A DNA stretch of 64,000 nt from SLRI01 sp964460465 (GTDB lineage: Bacteria; Pseudomonadota; Alphaproteobacteria; Geminicoccales; Geminicoccaceae): assembly GCA_964460465.1 (NCBI GenBank), contig CAYWSB010000005.1, forward strand, positions 1 to 64,000, given 5' to 3'. Below, piece after piece: positions 60,252-64,000 of the stretch (positions within the stretch are counted from its first letter, which is position 1; the number at the start of each line of letters is the position of its first letter). The translations under genes were made by a program, and so were the position numbers. The notes under the pieces were generated by a model, which saw only the letters and a list, made by a program, of their open reading frames with translations, was not told the origin of the DNA and ran no database searches.

Positions 60252-62442
60252 TGCGATCGTCCCCCGGCTGCCGCTCGCCCTGGGCCCGGCTGTCGTGCGG
60301 CCGGAGCGGCACGGCGGTGGCGGCCGGGCGGCCGGCGATGACGATGAGCGTGATGTCGTCGGATTGCGGCGCGCCGGCGCAGAACCGCTGGACCCGGTTC
60401 AAGATGGTCTCGAGCAGGACCTGGGCACTGCCATTTTCAGTGTCGGTCGCGGGCGATGCCAGGAGATCCGCAAGCCGGTCGTCGCCGAACATCTTCCCGG
60501 CCGGATCGAAGGCCTCGGTCACCCCGTCGGTGTAGAGCAGCAAGGTCTGCCCGGTGGTTAGCGTCACCGCGCGCTCGGCGAAGCTCTGCTGGTCGAAGAC
60601 GGCGAGCGCCATGCCGCCGGTCGGCGGCAGCGCCTCCACCGGTACCCCCGGGCTCGCGAGGAACGGGTGGTTGTGCCCGGCATTGGCGTAGGTGAAGCGG
60701 CCGGTGCGGCTGTCGAGTTCGGCGTAGAAGAGGGTGACGAACATCGTCTCCTCGTTGTCGCCGCAGAGAAACTCGTTCAGGCGGGCCAGGGTCTTGCCGG
60801 GGCCCGCACCCTCGAGGGCGATGGCCTTGAGCAGGGTGCGCGCGATCAGCATGAAGAAGGCGGCCGGAATGCCCTTGCCGGAGACGTCGGCGACGGCGAC
60901 CCCGACCCGATGCTGGTCGACCTGGAAGATGTCGTAGAAGTCGCCGCCGACCTCGCGGGCGGGCTGCATCATCGCCGCGATCTCGAACCCGGGCGTGGAC
61001 GGGAAGCGGCGCGGCAGCACGTTCTGCTGCATCTGCCGGGCGATGTCGAGCTCCTGCTCGAGGCTGATCAGCCGGGTCTTCATCTCGAGCGCTTCGCGCA
61101 GCTCGTCGATGAGCTCGGACAGCGCCCGCTGCTGGCTCCGCACCCGGGCCGTCATCCGTTCCAGCGCCACGCCGATCAGACCCAGCTGGTCGCTGAAGCG
61201 GGTGTCGCCCTCGCCCAGCGTCTGGGCGTCGCCGGTCGAGGCGGCCTCGATCTGGCGCAGATCCTCGAGGGCAGAAGCCTGCGCCTCCTCGTCCAGCGTC
61301 TCCGAGAGGGTCGTCATCTGTCGCCGGATGAAGCGCGCCTGGCGTCGCCGCCGCCGCTCCTCGAGATCGGCCCGGCGCTCGAGCTCGAGCGCGTTCTGCC
61401 GGAACACCTCGATCGCCCGGCTGATGTCGCCGATCTCGTCGTCGCCGGAGGTCAGCTCGGCGTAGTGGTCGGTGCGGCCCGCGGCGAGCTGGCGGAGCGC
61501 GTCGACCGCCTCGTCCAGGGGCTCGAAGGCGCGGCGCAGGTAGAGCCAAAGGAGCACCAGCGGCACCACGCCCAACAGAGCCACGCCCAGCAGCCAGGCG
61601 AGATCGGTGAACCGGCGCGCCTCGGCGGTCCGGCTCACGTCCTCCACGACCACGAGGGTGGCGCTCCGGCCACCGCCGACATCGACGGCGAGCACAGAGG
61701 CGAAGGCGTAGCGGCCGGACTCCGTGGCCTGCTCGCGCAGCATCGGGCGGGTGTGGTCGAAGTCCGCGGGCAGGATGGCGGCCAGATCGCTGTCCAGGCC
61801 AGCGCCGAGCGAGCCCGCCGTCTGCCGCACCGGATGACCGGCGCGGTCGAGGAGGAGGACGCGGCCGTCGCGGGCCCGCGCCATCGCATCGATCGCCGGG
61901 GCCAGGTCGACCACGAGGACCAGCGTGCCGACCCGCGTCGCGGCGCCCTCGCGGCCGGGCTGCGACAGCGGCACGACCGCGAGGCCGCGCAGGGTCCCGG
62001 CGCCGATCCGGGTGCCGACCAGCCGATCCTCGGCCTGCAGCGGCAGGGGCTCGCCCTGGCCGAGGAGGTGTTCGGCCAGATAGCCGCGATTCGTCGAGAA
62101 CAGCAGCCCGCCGTCGGCGGCGAAGAGGTCGACGCGCAGCAGCTCGACCCCTTCGCCCATGCGGCGGGTCAGCGGGGCCTCCAGACCGGCCAGCAGCGAG
62201 GCGTTGCGTGCGGCCACCGCTGCCAGCACCCCGGTCGACTCCAGCCGCGCCTCCAGCACCGCGGTGGCCCGCTCGATGGCGCTGGTGCCGTATGCCTGCC
62301 AGCTCTGCGCCAGGCTCTCGAGGCGCAGCGTGTCCCGCTCGGCCCGGCCGAGCTGGTCCCTGAGCCAGGCGCCATAGACGAACAGGCCGATCACCAGCAG
62401 CAGGATCGCCATGGCGATCAGGAGGATCCGGGTGCGCAGCAT
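60241..62442 (-). CDS. Membrane sensor SpoIIE/RsbU-type serine phosphatase
   Basis: 733 residues. N-terminal helix (ILLIAMAILLLVIGLFVYGA), a periplasmic sensor domain of about 260 residues, a second helix (LLGVALLGVVPLVLLWLYL) near 300, a HAMP-like linker (FEPLDEAVDALRQLAAGR), a coiled coil, then a PP2C/SpoIIE domain from about 480. Metal-binding aspartates are in REVGGDFYDIF near 500, VAVADVSGKGIPA near 515, LLYTDGVTEA and QSDDITLIV. It dephosphorylates the STAS protein on an external cue. Its ATG lies in the upstream stop (TGATG) and its end overlaps the cyclase gene by 11 bases. Confidence 0.92.
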   Translation of the reverse strand: MLRTRILLIAMAILLLVIGLFVYGAWLRDQLGRAERDTLRLESLAQSWQAYGTSAIERATAVLEARLESTGVLAAVAARNASLLAGLEAPLTRRMGEGVELLRVDLFAADGGLLFSTNRGYLAEHLLGQGEPLPLQAEDRLVGTRIGAGTLRGLAVVPLSQPGREGAATRVGTLVLVVDLAPAIDAMARARDGRVLLLDRAGHPVRQTAGSLGAGLDSDLAAILPADFDHTRPMLREQATESGRYAFASVLAVDVGGGRSATLVVVEDVSRTAEARRFTDLAWLLGVALLGVVPLVLLWLYLRRAFEPLDEAVDALRQLAAGRTDHYAELTSGDDEIGDISRAIEVFRQNALELERRADLEERRRRRQARFIRRQMTTLSETLDEEAQASALEDLRQIEAASTGDAQTLGEGDTRFSDQLGLIGVALERMTARVRSQQRALSELIDELREALEMKTRLISLEQELDIARQMQQNVLPRRFPSTPGFEIAAMMQPAREVGGDFYDIFQVDQHRVGVAVADVSGKGIPAAFFMLIARTLLKAIALEGAGPGKTLARLNEFLCGDNEETMFVTLFYAELDSRTGRFTYANAGHNHPFLASPGVPVEALPPTGGMALAVFDQQSFAERAVTLTTGQTLLLYTDGVTEAFDPAGKMFGDDRLADLLASPATDTENGSAQVLLETILNRVQRFCAGAPQSDDITLIVIAGRPAATAVPLRPHDSRAQGERQPGDDRSAA

Positions 62443-63908
62443 CAGGCCCGTGCCTCCGGGCGCGGGCGGCGCGGCGCGAACAACTGCCGGCGGACGACGC
62501 GCTCGCTGTTGCTGGCGACCACGGCAAGGGCGAGCAGCGCCAGCTGCAGCCAGGGCAGGATCGCCAGCCGCTCCTCGTGGATCAGCGACAGCGCCAGTAG
62601 GGCGCCGGTGGCGAGCCCGGCGAGGCCGCGGGCGAGCAGCCAGCCCGTGGGCGACACGTCGTCGGCGGCCGCCACGTGCAGCCAGCCCGCGACCAGGGTC
62701 AGGGCGAGGCTGCCGGCGAGCACGCTCTGGTCCGGCAGGGGCAGGGCGCTGCCCATGGAGGCCACGGTGGCGATGCCGAGCCCGGCGAGCACCAGCAGCC
62801 AGCCCGGACGGCGGAGGAGCAAGGCGAGCAGGCTGCCGGCGATCGCACCGACGGCCGCCGGCAGCCAGGCCTGGGTCGGCGGCGGCAACGGCACGGGCCA
62901 GACGAACGGTGCCGCGGCGGTGCCGAGCCCGAGCACCGCCGCGGCCGAGAGGAGGACGACGGCGGCATGGACATCGCTCGGCCGCCGATCGGCGCGGGCC
63001 TCGGGCGTGCCGACCAGCGGCGCCAGTGGTGGCTTGTCGAAGGCCGCCGCGTGCTCGCGCACCGCCCGGGCGATCGCCTGGTCGAACACCGCGCGCTCGG
63101 CCTCGCTCGCGCGCATCGTCACCCGCTCCGCCCGATCCTTGAGGCGGTGGAAGATGCCGTTGACCAGCCGCATCGCCCTGCCGATCTCGCTGCGGTCGTG
63201 GCGCACGGACCAGAGCAGCCGCCGCCCGTCGACCAGCCGCGCCATCATGCGCCGCAGCCGCCGCCACGGCTCCTCGAGGGCACTCGCGGCCGTCCAGGCC
63301 ACGAGTTCCAGGAGCAGGACGAGGACGGCGATGGCGACGGGTGCAAGGCCAAGCAGGCGCTCCAGGAGCGCCTCCTGGATCTGTCGCCCCTGCACCGCCA
63401 CGACCACGAACCCGGCATGGCGATCCTGGTCGAAGAGCGGTGCCGGCGTGATCGAGAAGCCGTTCACCGTCACCGTGCGCAGCGGCTGGTCGGGATGGCT
63501 GGCGACGCTGGCGGCGAGGGTGCGAACGGCCTCGGTATTGAGGAGCGGGTCCAGCCGGGCCCGCCCGATGCCGCCGTAATGCAGGCGCACGAGGTTGGCA
63601 TCGGTGATGGCCACGAAGCGGATATCGAGATCGGCCTGCGCACCACTCTCGAGGTAGTCGTAGGCGCCGGGCAGCACGTCGAGCGGGATGCCGAGGTCGA
63701 GCGCCAGCTCGACGTCGCTGCGGACGATCCGTGCGTGCGTCCGGGCCTTGCCCTCGAGGGCCGCCACCAGCTCCCGCTCGGCCTCGCCGAGGGCGGCCCA
63801 GAGCACCCCGAAGGCGACCGCCGAGGCAAGGGCCAGCGTCGCCAGCAGCAGCCCGATCCGGGTCCGCCAGGCCAGGGCCGGCGCGCGGCTGTCGCCCGCC
63901 ATCGTCAC
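62442..63908 (-). CDS. Membrane protein with extracytoplasmic sensor domain
   Basis: 488 residues. Helix 1 (IGLLLATLALASAVAFGVLWA) is followed by a periplasmic domain of about 150 residues with CHASE/dCache-like order (RSDVELALDLGIPLDVLPGA, FVAITDANLVRLHYGGIG, HAGFVVVAVQGR). A second helix near 190, a HAMP-like stretch (EEPWRRLRRMMARLVDGRR) and, unusually, a further multi-helix C-terminal membrane region (residues 320-470) come next, instead of a kinase. GTG start with GTGA overlap to the partial gene upstream. It may form a receptor complex with the SpoIIE-type protein (inference). Confidence 0.8.
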   Translation of the reverse strand: MTMAGDSRAPALAWRTRIGLLLATLALASAVAFGVLWAALGEAERELVAALEGKARTHARIVRSDVELALDLGIPLDVLPGAYDYLESGAQADLDIRFVAITDANLVRLHYGGIGRARLDPLLNTEAVRTLAASVASHPDQPLRTVTVNGFSITPAPLFDQDRHAGFVVVAVQGRQIQEALLERLLGLAPVAIAVLVLLLELVAWTAASALEEPWRRLRRMMARLVDGRRLLWSVRHDRSEIGRAMRLVNGIFHRLKDRAERVTMRASEAERAVFDQAIARAVREHAAAFDKPPLAPLVGTPEARADRRPSDVHAAVVLLSAAAVLGLGTAAAPFVWPVPLPPPTQAWLPAAVGAIAGSLLALLLRRPGWLLVLAGLGIATVASMGSALPLPDQSVLAGSLALTLVAGWLHVAAADDVSPTGWLLARGLAGLATGALLALSLIHEERLAILPWLQLALLALAVVASNSERVVRRQLFAPRRPRPEARA

Positions 63909-64000
63909 GCCGCCTCGTCGAGCAGGTCGACGGCATCGGCATGGGCGCGCAGCTCGTGCTCGCGGGCATCGACCGCACTGCTGAAGCGCTCGAGGGCCCG
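63905..64000 (-). CDS. Partial gene, C-terminus only (right edge)
   Basis: The last 31 codons before a TGA, reading ...RALERFSSAVDAREH and ending LLDEAA. Helical and charged, too short to classify. It overlaps the next gene by four bases (GTGA), so it belongs to the same signalling operon; the amphipathic end would fit a coiled-coil tail. Confidence 0.6.
   Translation of the reverse strand, partial: RALERFSSAVDAREHELRAHADAVDLLDEAA

Noticed and set aside
1..64000. tRNA, rRNA, CRISPR arrays, insertion sequences or phage genes
   Set aside because: None seen on either strand: no cloverleaf-like or rRNA-like stretch, no regular spaced repeats, no transposase or integrase motifs among the open frames.

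Overview
The window is a high-GC (about 70%) bacterial chromosome segment, most consistent with an alphaproteobacterium of the Rhodospirillales/Geminicoccaceae kind. This rests on gene content: many ABC and tripartite tricarboxylate transporters, DadA-type oxidases, an exopolysaccharide locus and a nitrile hydratase. It is not proven by any rRNA or marker gene. No tRNA, rRNA, CRISPR, IS element or phage gene was seen.

Layout. (1) 1-10031, minus strand: one catabolic operon. It encodes four DadA-type FAD oxidases, a small 2Fe-2S protein plus an FAD/NAD(P) oxidoreductase (HcnA/HcnB-like), an SDR, and a family-5 (Dpp/Opp) ABC importer whose second permease runs off the left edge. (2) 10121-27076: exopolysaccharide locus. 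A minus-strand operon (ligase/polymerase, two glycosyltransferases, flippase, aminotransferase) diverges at an AT-rich promoter region (16545-16839) from plus-strand genes (4,6-dehydratase, Wzc-type tyrosine kinase, glycosyltransferase, phosphoglycosyl transferase). It ends with two tandem paralogues of unknown function and a JmjC-like protein. (3) 27078-35064: a NitT/TauT-type importer with an aromatic amino acid decarboxylase and a Gfo/Idh dehydrogenase, divergent from a flavin monooxygenase that carries a SnoaL-like N-terminus.

(4) 35101-51845 is the most interesting part. A TetR regulator sits among transport and catabolic genes. The 14-bp inverted repeat TAACCATCCGGTTA, or a close variant, lies 17-40 bp upstream of four minus-strand start codons. 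Those genes are tetR itself, a DapA-like gene heading a ten-gene operon (ABC ATPase, Gfo/Idh, DUF993, TctC, TctB, TctA, TIM barrel, enolase-superfamily protein, TIM barrel), a PhyH dioxygenase operon, and an ABC permease. The ATPase, binding protein and permease of one NitT/ThiXYZ-type transporter are thus spread over three transcription units joined by one predicted operator. I read this as a single undescribed uptake and catabolic regulon. Its substrate is unknown.

(5) 51939-54290: two paralogous RTX-type secreted proteins, the second an internally deleted version of the first. (6) 54333-56012: a cobalt-type nitrile hydratase operon. (7) 56762-64000, minus strand: a partner-switching signalling module (membrane sensor, SpoIIE-type phosphatase, a cyclase fused to an RsbW-like kinase domain, STAS protein) with a secreted hypothetical protein downstream.
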